This document shows positions 1-5,620 of a stretch of 5,620 nt of DNA, piece after piece. Numbering within the stretch: position 1 is the stretch's first letter; every line of letters begins with the position of its first letter. The translations under genes were made by a program, and so were the position numbers. The notes beneath the pieces were generated by a model. That model had not been told where the DNA came from and searched no databases. It saw nothing but the letters and a program-made list of their open reading frames with translations. This DNA is from Geobacillus icigianus (GTDB lineage: Bacteria; Bacillota; Bacilli; Bacillales; Anoxybacillaceae), in contig NZ_JPYA01000028.1 of NCBI RefSeq assembly GCF_000750005.1, positions 1 to 5,620 of the forward strand. The letters are read 5' to 3'.

Positions 1-977
1 CTGTCCCGAGATTAATAAACCAAAAAATGCAGCAGCTCCAGCATTAGTTATATAGTCTGGTAAAATATATACTCCTTTATCAATTAAATATTTTTCCGCT
101 TTAGATGTTACAGGCATATTGGCTGCTTCAATGATTACTTTTGCGTTTACTTCATGGCAGTTTTCTTCATGAATACTATCCTTAATAGCAGCCGGAATAA
201 GAATATCTGCATTTACTTTTATCCAATATCCTTTTGGGTATTGAATTATATGATCTGGTAACTTCGTACGATTAATAACCCCATTTGAATCTGTAATTGA
301 TAGCAATTCTGGTATTGGGAGACCATCATTATTGACTACACAGCCGACAGAATCTTCAATTGCAATAATTTTTGCTCCACTCTGGAGAAGCTTTTCTGCA
401 GTGATTTGCCCCACAGTTCCAAACCCTTGAATAGCAACCGTACTTTCGCAAAGATTCAACTGAATTTTCCTACAAATTGTTCTAACTGCTTCTAAAATCG
501 ATAATCCAAGCGCTTCTACAGAATAGCTTTTTCCAAATAAATCACTTAATTGGAATTTATTAGGAATGTCTACTGAAATTCCTCGTTCACGTAAACGACG
601 CACAACAACATCAACTGGATTGTAATGAATAGATTCATATATATAAGCCACATCCTTTCCTGTAACACCTAAGTCTTCCCCAAGAAAATAATTATGTTTT
701 AAAAGAGGTTCTGTTAATTCCGCAAATCTTTTTAATAGTATTTTTTTTCGTGCTTAGAAGGGTCATACTCTATTCCCGCCTTGGCTCCACCTAACTCTAT
801 ATTTAAGGCTGCATACTTCTTGGTCATAATCGCAGCTAACTTCTTTATTTCACCCAAACTAATATCTGGGGACATTCTTAATCCACCCGCACTTATTCCG
901 TTAACTAAACTGTCAATAACGATATATCCTTTTAAATCATAATTGGGATCGCTGATGGTAATTTCATAAAGACTCAC
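1..977 (-). pseudogene. Glu/Leu/Phe/Val-type amino-acid dehydrogenase, frameshifted and truncated by the window edge
   Basis: This is an NAD(P)-dependent amino-acid dehydrogenase, a family that interconverts an amino acid and its 2-oxo acid plus ammonia in the cytoplasm. It starts at GTG 977-975, behind a GAAAGGGG site (994-987) nine bases upstream, and 20 bases after the transferase stop. The first frame gives 81 residues and stops at 734-732. Adding one base in the A8 run (741-748) restores a 326-codon frame open to base 1. The joined protein has the full active-site signature I-x2-GGAK-x-G-x3-DP (residues 60-73, catalytic Lys66), a GEDLG segment with the expected Asp102, a Rossmann motif QGFGTVG (184-190), and the typical tail EAANMP plus LPDYITNAGA (284-314). 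The short N-terminus and the GGAKAGI wording resemble a less studied branch of the family rather than classical glutamate or leucine dehydrogenase, so the substrate is unknown. Roughly the last 40-90 residues should lie beyond the window. It is called a pseudogene because of the frameshift, but every motif is intact on both sides, so an assembly error or programmed slippage remains possible. Confidence 0.8.
741..749 (-). other. A8 run at the frameshift point, matching the slippery heptamer A AAA AAA
   Basis: On the coding strand the run reads gaA AAA AAA tac in the upstream frame. This is the canonical X-XXY-YYZ phasing for -1 ribosomal slippage, and a -1 shift here joins the upstream frame exactly to the downstream dehydrogenase frame (Glu-Lys-Lys then Ile-Leu-Leu). 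The unshifted frame stops two codons later. I see no obvious upstream Shine-Dalgarno-like stimulator and did not find a clear downstream hairpin. RNA polymerase stuttering, a real deletion or a homopolymer sequencing error explain it equally well. Confidence 0.6.
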
Positions 978-997
978 CTTTATATTCCCCTTTCTTT

Positions 998-2113
998 TTA
1001 TTTTTTAATCATACCTACTTCGAAAGTAAACGCAAAGGAGCGATCATTTTCATTCAGAAATTTTATTACCTCATCAAGTCGTTGAACATGAGATGTTAAA
1101 TTCTCTGGAATGGTTCTTTTCGAAAGAAAATTACGATAACAAAAAATACCCCTGTTCCTGCTTACTCTAATAATTTCACTTAAAATCGCTTCAAATGAAT
1201 GTTCTGACATCCAACCGGAAATATCAGATAGGGAAAATTTATCAAATGAGTTATCGGGTACTTCCTGTAAATATTTTTCTAATGGGGCTGTAACAATTTT
1301 TACTTTATGACGACTCCTCCTGATTTTTTCATAATGACATGGATACAAATAAACAGGTAATGAAGATGTATGAATGTAATTTCCTGATAAAAGAAATGTA
1401 AGCCAATGATTTTCTTTTATAGGGTGATAAGTAAATGTATAGTCCAGACGTGATATTAAATAATCTGCCAGTGAATTTACTTCACTATAAGCATAGTAAC
1501 TAGGATCATTTAAAATAAATTTGTAGATTGACCTTCTACATAGTGTCTGTATGCTTCTACGCCATAACCAAGTATTTAACTTCTTATAGAGAATTCTTTG
1601 TTCTTCGATAGAACGACTTTTTAGCAATTTAGATATAATGTTTCCTCTTGTAAATTTGATAATTGGAAGTACCACATTTCTGTAAAATCTTTCTTGTCTC
1701 CCAGTAAAAATGACACCCTGTTTAATTTTTTCTTTATGTTTGTCCCAAAAGATTGCTGCATCATCAGAAAGCAACGGTTTTAATTTCTCGTACATTTGAA
1801 GACGTTTGTCGGAATTATGAATTCCTAAAAATTGCAAAACTTCCTCATATGTAAGTGCTTCAAAGGCAGATAATTTTAACTCTAGTAAATAGTTTTGTTC
1901 AGGAACAGCGTCAACGGAGGTTAAAGATTTAGGCTCATTCGCTAACAGCGCTAAACTTCTGCAACCACTGCCAGTGATGGAAAGAACGTCATCTGTCGAG
2001 GATATATTTAAAGCGGTTAACTCAGATTGTGAATCCTCATTTGAAGTGGTATATAAAAGCCAATTTTTTTCTGTAGTTAATAGCTTAACTATACTACCTA
2101 AATATGAAATCAT
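998..2113 (-). CDS. BtaA-like (DUF3419) SAM-dependent 3-amino-3-carboxypropyl transferase
   Basis: The 371-residue product belongs to the DUF3419/BtaA family. BtaA moves the 3-amino-3-carboxypropyl group of S-adenosylmethionine to the hydroxyl of diacylglycerol, the first step of betaine-lipid synthesis. Family features run in order: an ED-x-ELTAL segment near residues 26-35, SAM loop ITGSGC (46-51) followed by SLALL, acidic VDAVPEQ (67-73) and LLELKLSAF (76-84), YEEVLQFLG (89-97), the RLQMYEKLKPLL and FWD stretch (104-124), QGVIFTGRQERFYR (132-145), EQRILYKKLNTWLWRR (171-186), FSLSDISGWM (293-302) and YRNF (326-329). The length is close to the family norm. The ATG is preceded by a perfect AAGGAGG site with 5-base spacing. 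It is the first gene of an operon with the downstream dehydrogenase, and its own promoter and probable ComA operator lie upstream. No BtaB-type N-methyltransferase is visible, so a betaine lipid is not assured and the acceptor could be something else. Confidence 0.85.
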   Translation of the reverse strand: MISYLGSIVKLLTTEKNWLLYTTSNEDSQSELTALNISSTDDVLSITGSGCRSLALLANEPKSLTSVDAVPEQNYLLELKLSAFEALTYEEVLQFLGIHNSDKRLQMYEKLKPLLSDDAAIFWDKHKEKIKQGVIFTGRQERFYRNVVLPIIKFTRGNIISKLLKSRSIEEQRILYKKLNTWLWRRSIQTLCRRSIYKFILNDPSYYAYSEVNSLADYLISRLDYTFTYHPIKENHWLTFLLSGNYIHTSSLPVYLYPCHYEKIRRSRHKVKIVTAPLEKYLQEVPDNSFDKFSLSDISGWMSEHSFEAILSEIIRVSRNRGIFCYRNFLSKRTIPENLTSHVQRLDEVIKFLNENDRSFAFTFEVGMIKK

Positions 2114-2118
2114 AACAA

Positions 2119-2125
2119 CCTCCTT
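2119..2125 (-). promoter_or_regulatory. Ribosome-binding site of the BtaA-like gene
   Basis: AAGGAGG on the minus strand, five bases before the ATG at 2113-2111, fixes the start codon and predicts efficient translation. Confidence 0.85.
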
Positions 2126-2205
2126 ATAATTTTTATGTAATCAAAAATGGCTCTTGCGTTCTTTTGTCTCACACACTTTTTTTAAAATTATTCTTACTGA
2201 TCTTA

Positions 2206-2234
2206 ATTATACATCCATTTTCTTTCCTCCTCAC
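2206..2234 (-). promoter_or_regulatory. Candidate sigma-A promoter of the transferase-dehydrogenase operon
   Basis: A perfect -10 hexamer TATAAT (2211-2206) is preceded, with exactly 17 bp spacing, by GTGAGG (2234-2229), which matches only the TGA core of the TTGACA -35 consensus. A good -10 with a poor -35 directly beside an operator is typical of activator-dependent promoters. Transcription would begin near base 2199, giving a leader of about 85 bases before the AAGGAGG site. No clear riboswitch structure was seen in that leader. Confidence 0.55.
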
Positions 2235-2282
2235 CGCCAACCTGTGTCGGAACCCCGCCATTTTGTGGCGGAATACCGACAC
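2234..2282 (-). promoter_or_regulatory. Probable ComA operator: two dyads plus an extra half-site
   Basis: On the minus strand, TGTCGG-N4-CCGCCA (2281-2266) is followed after 5 bases by TGGCGG-N4-CCGACA (2260-2245). Another half-site, TGGCGG (2239-2234), then touches the -35 region. The whole 2244-2282 block is also one larger nested palindrome (GTGTCGG/CCGACAC outside, CCGCCA/TGGCGG inside). The known B. subtilis ComA box is TTGCGG-N4-CCGCAA, with degenerate versions and a third recognition element in target promoters. The spacing and the CGG-N4-CCG cores match, while the outer bases differ. It is not a terminator, because no T run follows on either strand. comA itself is the adjacent upstream gene. 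The assignment to ComA is inference. Confidence 0.6.
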
Positions 2283-2298
2283 GAGATGACGGACTCCC

Positions 2299-2336
2299 AA
2301 AAAAGAAAACGCCCTCACCGATCCGATGAAGGCGTT
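2299..2336 (-). terminator. Intrinsic terminator of the comXPA operon
   Basis: On the minus strand a 12-bp stem (2336-2325 with 2319-2308, two G-T wobbles, loop GGATC at 2324-2320) is followed by TTCTTTTTT (2307-2299). The comA stop codon TGA (2317-2315) and its last codons lie within the stem. The terminator separates comA transcription from the next operon, which therefore needs its own promoter. Confidence 0.88.
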
Positions 2337-2986
2337 AACAACATATGGAGCTCTGGAATAAGCCCTAACTGTCTGGCTTTTTCTACTGCTTCTATCCTCG
2401 AAGACACATGTAACTTGGTGAAAATGCGCGATATATGCCGTTCTACACTTCGTTGGCTTATATAGTGTTTTTTAGCAATATCTTTATTGCTTAAACCGTT
2501 GGCAACCTCGAATAATATTTCTTGCTCGAACTGACTCAGCGCAACATGTTCTTCATTTTCTTCCATCTTGGCCTTGACTTCGCAAAGATGCAGTTGGCGC
2601 AGTAAATGCACAGGAATGACCGCTTCATCTCTTAACGCACAGCGAATCGTTGTAATCAATTGCTCGCTCGTTGCCGTTTTACTGACAAAACCTGTAATGC
2701 CTGATTCAATCAAATAATTCAAAAAAGGAGCAACATCATATCCGGTATAGATGACAATTTTCGCATTCGGTTGTTTTTGGAGAATTCGTTTACCTAATTC
2801 GATACCGTTCATATCTGGCATACGCCAATCAAGCAAATACACATCATAAGTTTGTTGTTCCATCATCTGTTCCGCTTCTGTGCCAGATGTCACAAGTTCT
2901 ACTTGAAAATCTTGTTCGCTCTCAAGCATATTCTTTGTTCCTTCACCAACAAGGCGATGATCATCGACAACCAAAATGTGAATCAT
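2315..2986 (-). CDS. comA: ComA-type response regulator (receiver plus LuxR-type HTH)
   Basis: This cytoplasmic transcription factor is phosphorylated by ComP and activates quorum-response genes. With the start at ATG 2986 it has 223 residues, against 214 in B. subtilis ComA. The receiver spans about 1-120, with acidic pair Asp8-Asp9 in VVDDH, phospho-acceptor Asp53 (LLDWRMPDMNG), the switch region YTGYDV with Thr81, and Lys103 (FVSKT). A LuxR/GerE helix-turn-helix occupies about 147-210 (FEQEILFEVANGLSNKDIAKKHYISQRSVERHISRIFTKL, contiguous at 153-192). A longer reading from ATG 3028 would add 14 residues and overlap comP. The shorter start is preferred because MIHILVVDDH aligns with MKKILVIDDH of B. 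subtilis ComA and because AAGGAG and AAGGA motifs lie in the 25-base gap just upstream. The C-terminal tail after the HTH is a little longer than usual and is encoded within the terminator stem. It is the last gene of the operon after comX and comP. Confidence 0.93.
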   Translation of the reverse strand: MIHILVVDDHRLVGEGTKNMLESEQDFQVELVTSGTEAEQMMEQQTYDVYLLDWRMPDMNGIELGKRILQKQPNAKIVIYTGYDVAPFLNYLIESGITGFVSKTATSEQLITTIRCALRDEAVIPVHLLRQLHLCEVKAKMEENEEHVALSQFEQEILFEVANGLSNKDIAKKHYISQRSVERHISRIFTKLHVSSRIEAVEKARQLGLIPELHMLLTPSSDR

Positions 2987-3011
2987 CGAGTCCTTTTTCT
3001 CCTTCCCATAC

Positions 3012-5261
3012 CTATAATGGAATGGCAATCCGTATATCCAGCCCCTTACCTAGTTGTGACGTCATCTTGAATGTTCCACCTAAGCCTTGTACGCGCTCTT
3101 TGATCCCAAACAAACCAAGCTTTCCATCACAATGATTTAATTTTTCTATGTCTATACCTATACCATTGTCAACATAATGAAGTTGAACCTCCTCATTTTG
3201 GACCTCCAATGTGAGTTGAATATACGACGCCTGCGAATGTTTCATCGCATTGTTTAATAATTCTTGGATCATCCGATAAATAGCAAGCTCCCGTTCTTCC
3301 TCCAATTTGGCTGATAAATGAACATTCCATTCGATTTTTATATTCGCACGTAATTGGAATCGTTGGATTAACTGTACGATCGCCTCCTCTAATCCGATTT
3401 GACTCAAAAATGGCGGTCTTAATTCATAGCATATCTCCCTTGTTACATCAATCATATCTACAATTTCTTCTTCAATGTAGTTTAGCTGCTTTTTCATTTC
3501 TTCCATACGCATATTTTGAAAGCGCAAACTCTCCACTTTCCGTTTTAAAACAATTAAATCTTGAAGAATCGTATCGTGCAAGTCAATGGCTAACTTTCTT
3601 CTTTCCTTTTCCGACCATTGAAAGATCAAACGAGTGAGCCAAATAGAATTACGTCTTTGCTTTACATGGTTGAGCTCTTTTATCAAATCCTCTACTTTTA
3701 CCATATTTTCCATCGTGACGCTGCCATAATAGACAATGGTGGATAACCAATCTTTTTGTTCTGACCGGAATGGAATAGGATGTTTCTTTTTTCCTATTAA
3801 TAGTAAAGGCCCTTGCCGGAACGAGCCTACAAAAACCGCAAACAAACGCTTATTTTCAATCAGTTTTCCAATCGAAAGTGGTTGACCATCCATCTTTTTG
3901 GTTAACTTCGTCCACTCTTTTTCATCGCAATGAAACGGGGCTTGCATACTTCTGATCGCTTGTACAAAAGCTAGATTCTCTATATCTAATACTTCTCTCA
4001 CCTCTTTTTCTAGGCATTGGATCACTTCCCGCATGTTTTTCTGTTTTTTTAATGTTTCACCGATCCGATAGATACTTTCTTGATAACAGTCTTTTTGTAC
4101 GTATAACTTCGTCCTTAATGTTCGATCGAAATATCCTTTTGAATAGAGAGCAAGGATATTTATTCCATAAATCAGTAAAAACAACAAAGCGAGTTCAACA
4201 AGTCTCCTCGCTTCATTAACAAATTTGGCATAAAGCAATGTAACAAGAAAAGCTGGAAGTAATGATAAAAAAGCATAGTACACAAAGCGATTGATAGAAA
4301 ACGGCAATCGAAATAGCCGATCCGTACAAATCAAATAAAGAAAGACGGATGGCAACACAAAAAGCGAAGTAACGGTTAATTCGGCTGGCAGTACCCATTT
4401 TCCAATGATTAGAACCGGGAGACTATAAAATAACACAAATGGCGCGGCAGATAACCCTATGGCTAAAAGCAAACCTTTGACTGTATGTTGCTGGTCATCT
4501 TTTTTAAGATAAACCCATCCTTTTCCTAACAAAGCAAGAATGGTACCTATATTGATAAGGAATGTCGCCAATAGAACTTCCGCTTCACTTAGTAAATGAG
4601 ATAAAGAAATAACGAAGGCAACGAAGTTAAAACTATAAAGAGAAAGAACGATTTTTTTCGTAAACCATCCTTTCTTTTCTCTTTCAAAATAATGATAAAC
4701 GAAATGCAGAAAGACAGCAGGCAATTGTAAAAATATAGCGTTAAACATGTAACGCCCAAACGGTACATATTTCGCTGATAAGCTGGCACTGATATAACAA
4801 AGCCCCGCCAGCAATAAAAAGTAAATGAGGACGGTCGCCGATTGGTCATTCAGCCGTAGACGAAGCAAAAACATGCTTAAACTAACAGCGAATAGAAAAA
4901 AACCCGTCGGCAAAGCAATATAATACAACCACTGTTCTATTCCATGCGATGTATCGTCAATTGTAAATGTTCGAATTTTATTTTCTCTCTGAATCGTTAT
5001 TGTTTTCACTTGTTCAATTGTGTTGTATTTCCGGACAGTAAAATGGGAGAGAGGAGGCTTTCCATCCACTTTCAACACTTGATCATGAAGATGAATACCA
5101 TGTTTTTTTGCCCAACCAAACTCGTAAATATCGTTAACAATGACATCACCATTGTTATTTTCTACTACCTCCATACCGATCAATGGATGCTTCACATTTA
5201 AAATGGTTAAATATAGTGCTACCATCAAAGCAACAATCATTACCATGACCATTCGACTCAT
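3012..5261 (-). CDS. comP: ComP-type membrane histidine kinase, ComX pheromone receptor
   Basis: This plasma-membrane sensor autophosphorylates in response to the extracellular ComX pheromone and passes phosphate to ComA. It has 749 residues (B. subtilis ComP has about 769). Residues 5-22 form a first membrane segment. A PDZ-like domain follows (about 28-105, with GWAKKHGIHLHDQVLKVDGK at 49-68). About nine further hydrophobic segments lie between 111 and 374 and form the pheromone-sensing part. The cytosolic region includes a GAF-like stretch (about 385-520). The HisKA_3-type dimerisation domain carries phospho-acceptor His562 in AIDLHDTILQDL and the downstream TREICYELRPPFL (607-619). The ATPase domain has the N box ELLNNAMKH (667-675), the G1 box DNGIGID (698-704) and GLFGIKERVQGLGGTF (716-731). 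These blocks match B. subtilis ComP closely as I recall it. The start lies 6 bases after the comX stop behind only a weak GGAAG, suggesting translational coupling. Met4, Met6 or Met8 are alternative starts. Confidence 0.95.
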   Translation of the reverse strand: MSRMVMVMIVALMVALYLTILNVKHPLIGMEVVENNNGDVIVNDIYEFGWAKKHGIHLHDQVLKVDGKPPLSHFTVRKYNTIEQVKTITIQRENKIRTFTIDDTSHGIEQWLYYIALPTGFFLFAVSLSMFLLRLRLNDQSATVLIYFLLLAGLCYISASLSAKYVPFGRYMFNAIFLQLPAVFLHFVYHYFEREKKGWFTKKIVLSLYSFNFVAFVISLSHLLSEAEVLLATFLINIGTILALLGKGWVYLKKDDQQHTVKGLLLAIGLSAAPFVLFYSLPVLIIGKWVLPAELTVTSLFVLPSVFLYLICTDRLFRLPFSINRFVYYAFLSLLPAFLVTLLYAKFVNEARRLVELALLFLLIYGINILALYSKGYFDRTLRTKLYVQKDCYQESIYRIGETLKKQKNMREVIQCLEKEVREVLDIENLAFVQAIRSMQAPFHCDEKEWTKLTKKMDGQPLSIGKLIENKRLFAVFVGSFRQGPLLLIGKKKHPIPFRSEQKDWLSTIVYYGSVTMENMVKVEDLIKELNHVKQRRNSIWLTRLIFQWSEKERRKLAIDLHDTILQDLIVLKRKVESLRFQNMRMEEMKKQLNYIEEEIVDMIDVTREICYELRPPFLSQIGLEEAIVQLIQRFQLRANIKIEWNVHLSAKLEEERELAIYRMIQELLNNAMKHSQASYIQLTLEVQNEEVQLHYVDNGIGIDIEKLNHCDGKLGLFGIKERVQGLGGTFKMTSQLGKGLDIRIAIPL

Positions 5262-5267
5262 CGTTAT

Positions 5268-5423
5268 CTACTTCCAATATCCGAGCGGTTCCGTCGATTC
5301 ACTAAATACCCTTACAACCGCTTTTACCTCTAACTCACTTAAGCCGATCAAGCTCACCGTACCATTGTGTAATTTTTCGATGACTTCTGGATGTTCTACT
5401 AAAAAGCGAATGATTTCTTGCAT
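5268..5423 (-). CDS. comX: ComX-type quorum-sensing pheromone precursor, 51 residues
   Basis: This short gene encodes the pre-peptide of the secreted ComX pheromone. In the family, a C-terminal fragment is isoprenylated on a Trp by ComQ, released, and sensed by ComP. The product starts MQEIIRFLVEHPEVIEKL and continues NGTVSLIGLSELE, closely paralleling B. subtilis ComX (MQDLINYFLNYPEALKKL, then ACLIGFDVQE). The C-terminal part STEPLGYWK is unlike known pheromone tails but contains the single Trp of the protein (Trp50) that would carry the prenyl group. Trp is penultimate here, whereas in strain 168 two residues follow it. The ATG is preceded at 7 bases by GGAGGGGG (5438-5431), a strong ribosome-binding site. 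The gene lies immediately upstream of comP, where comX is expected. No comQ is recognised in the remaining 197 bases upstream. Confidence 0.92.
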   Translation of the reverse strand: MQEIIRFLVEHPEVIEKLHNGTVSLIGLSELEVKAVVRVFSESTEPLGYWK

Positions 5424-5430
5424 CGCAGAT

Positions 5431-5438
5431 CCCCCTCC
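5431..5438 (-). promoter_or_regulatory. Ribosome-binding site of comX
   Basis: GGAGGGGG on the minus strand, 7 bases before ATG 5423-5421. It confirms that this short frame is translated and fixes its start. No convincing promoter for comX was found between it and the T run at 5527-5522. Confidence 0.8.
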
Positions 5439-5521
5439 AACATTACAAAATAATTGTTTTCAGTGCGGATTTGTACCTATCGTCTACATCCAGGTAACTA
5501 TTCACCCCAGTGCTAGTGTAT

Positions 5522-5569
5522 AAAAAAGCCCAGCACAAATAGGGCATTTCGGTCATAGAAAATGCCCTA
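5522..5569 (-). terminator. Hairpin plus T run upstream of comX: weak terminator or attenuator-like element
   Basis: On the minus strand a perfect 10-bp stem (TAGGGCATTT 5569-5560? paired arms at 5569-5560 and 5549-5540, loop 5559-5550) is followed 12 bases later by TTTTTT (5527-5522). The T run is instead directly preceded by a short GC stem, GCCC (5545-5542) with GGGC (5531-5528), which shares bases with the first hairpin, so the two cannot form together. One reading is the end of an upstream gene: a frame entering from the right edge stops at TAG 5569-5567, inside the first stem, as comA does in its own terminator. Another is an attenuator in the comX leader. Neither is proven. Confidence 0.4.
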
Positions 5570-5620
5570 GGTAGCGGAAAGAACTCGATCGATCGTTTCG
5601 CCTGCCAACAGAAGACATAA

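Noticed and set aside
2244..2282. Nested palindrome as a second terminator
   Set aside because: No T run follows it on either strand, and the comA terminator is already complete at 2336-2299. An operator reading fits better.
2154..2465. Plus-strand open frame of 103 codons crossing the intergenic region and the comA 3' end
   Set aside because: It runs antisense through the comA terminator, operator and promoter, has no ribosome-binding site that I can see, and resembles no family.
2987..3028. Longer comA start at ATG 3028
   Set aside because: It would add 14 residues not present in ComA homologues and overlap comP, while a start at 2986 has good Shine-Dalgarno motifs and aligns with the family N-terminus.
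4216..5201. Several short frames on both strands inside comP
   Set aside because: They are alternative-frame shadows of a well-supported kinase gene and lack independent start signals.
5446..5521. Possible comX promoter with TTACCT and TACAAA 16 bp apart
   Set aside because: It has only 3 of 6 and 4 of 6 consensus matches, too weak to annotate.
5443..5619. Minus-strand frame open from the right edge for 58 codons
   Set aside because: It passes through the hairpin and T run, shows no recognisable motif or ComQ similarity, and a run of this length can occur by chance.

Overview
The window looks like Bacillaceae chromosomal DNA (low-GC Gram-positive). Ribosome-binding sites are strong and AGGAGG-like, terminators end in T runs, and the right half is a recognisable comX-comP-comA quorum-sensing locus of the Bacillus subtilis type. 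I cannot name the genus from the sequence. All genes lie on the minus strand, so the transcriptional order is right to left.

Right part (5620 to 2299): comX (5423-5268), a 51-residue pheromone precursor, is followed after 6 bases by comP (5261-3012), a polytopic membrane histidine kinase, and after a further 25 bases by comA (2986-2315), a response regulator with a LuxR-type DNA-binding domain. The stop codon of comA lies inside a strong intrinsic terminator (2336-2299). The usual partner comQ, the isoprenyl transferase that modifies ComX, cannot be identified. The 197 bases upstream of comX hold a 10-bp hairpin and a T run, but no recognisable comQ 3' end.

Middle (2298 to 2114): a short intergenic region holds a nested palindrome at 2244-2282. 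It reads as two successive dyads, each with 6-N4-6 spacing and core CGG-N4-CCG, which is the architecture of the ComA box. A further TGGCGG half-site follows at 2239-2234. A promoter candidate with a perfect TATAAT -10 and a weak -35 lies immediately downstream (2234-2206). I infer that phosphorylated ComA activates the next operon.

Left part (2113 to 1): a visibly more AT-rich two-gene operon. The first gene encodes a BtaA-like (DUF3419) S-adenosylmethionine-dependent 3-amino-3-carboxypropyl transferase. The second encodes a Glu/Leu/Phe/Val-type amino-acid dehydrogenase that runs off the left edge. The dehydrogenase is interrupted by a one-base frameshift in a run of eight A's (coding strand), which could be a mutation, a sequencing error or a slippage site.

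Putting it together: peptide signal ComX is sensed by ComP, which phosphorylates ComA, which would switch on the transferase-dehydrogenase pair. A ComXPA system placed next to an apparent ComA-controlled small-molecule or lipid-modifying operon is the most interesting aspect of the window. The regulatory link and the product are inferences.
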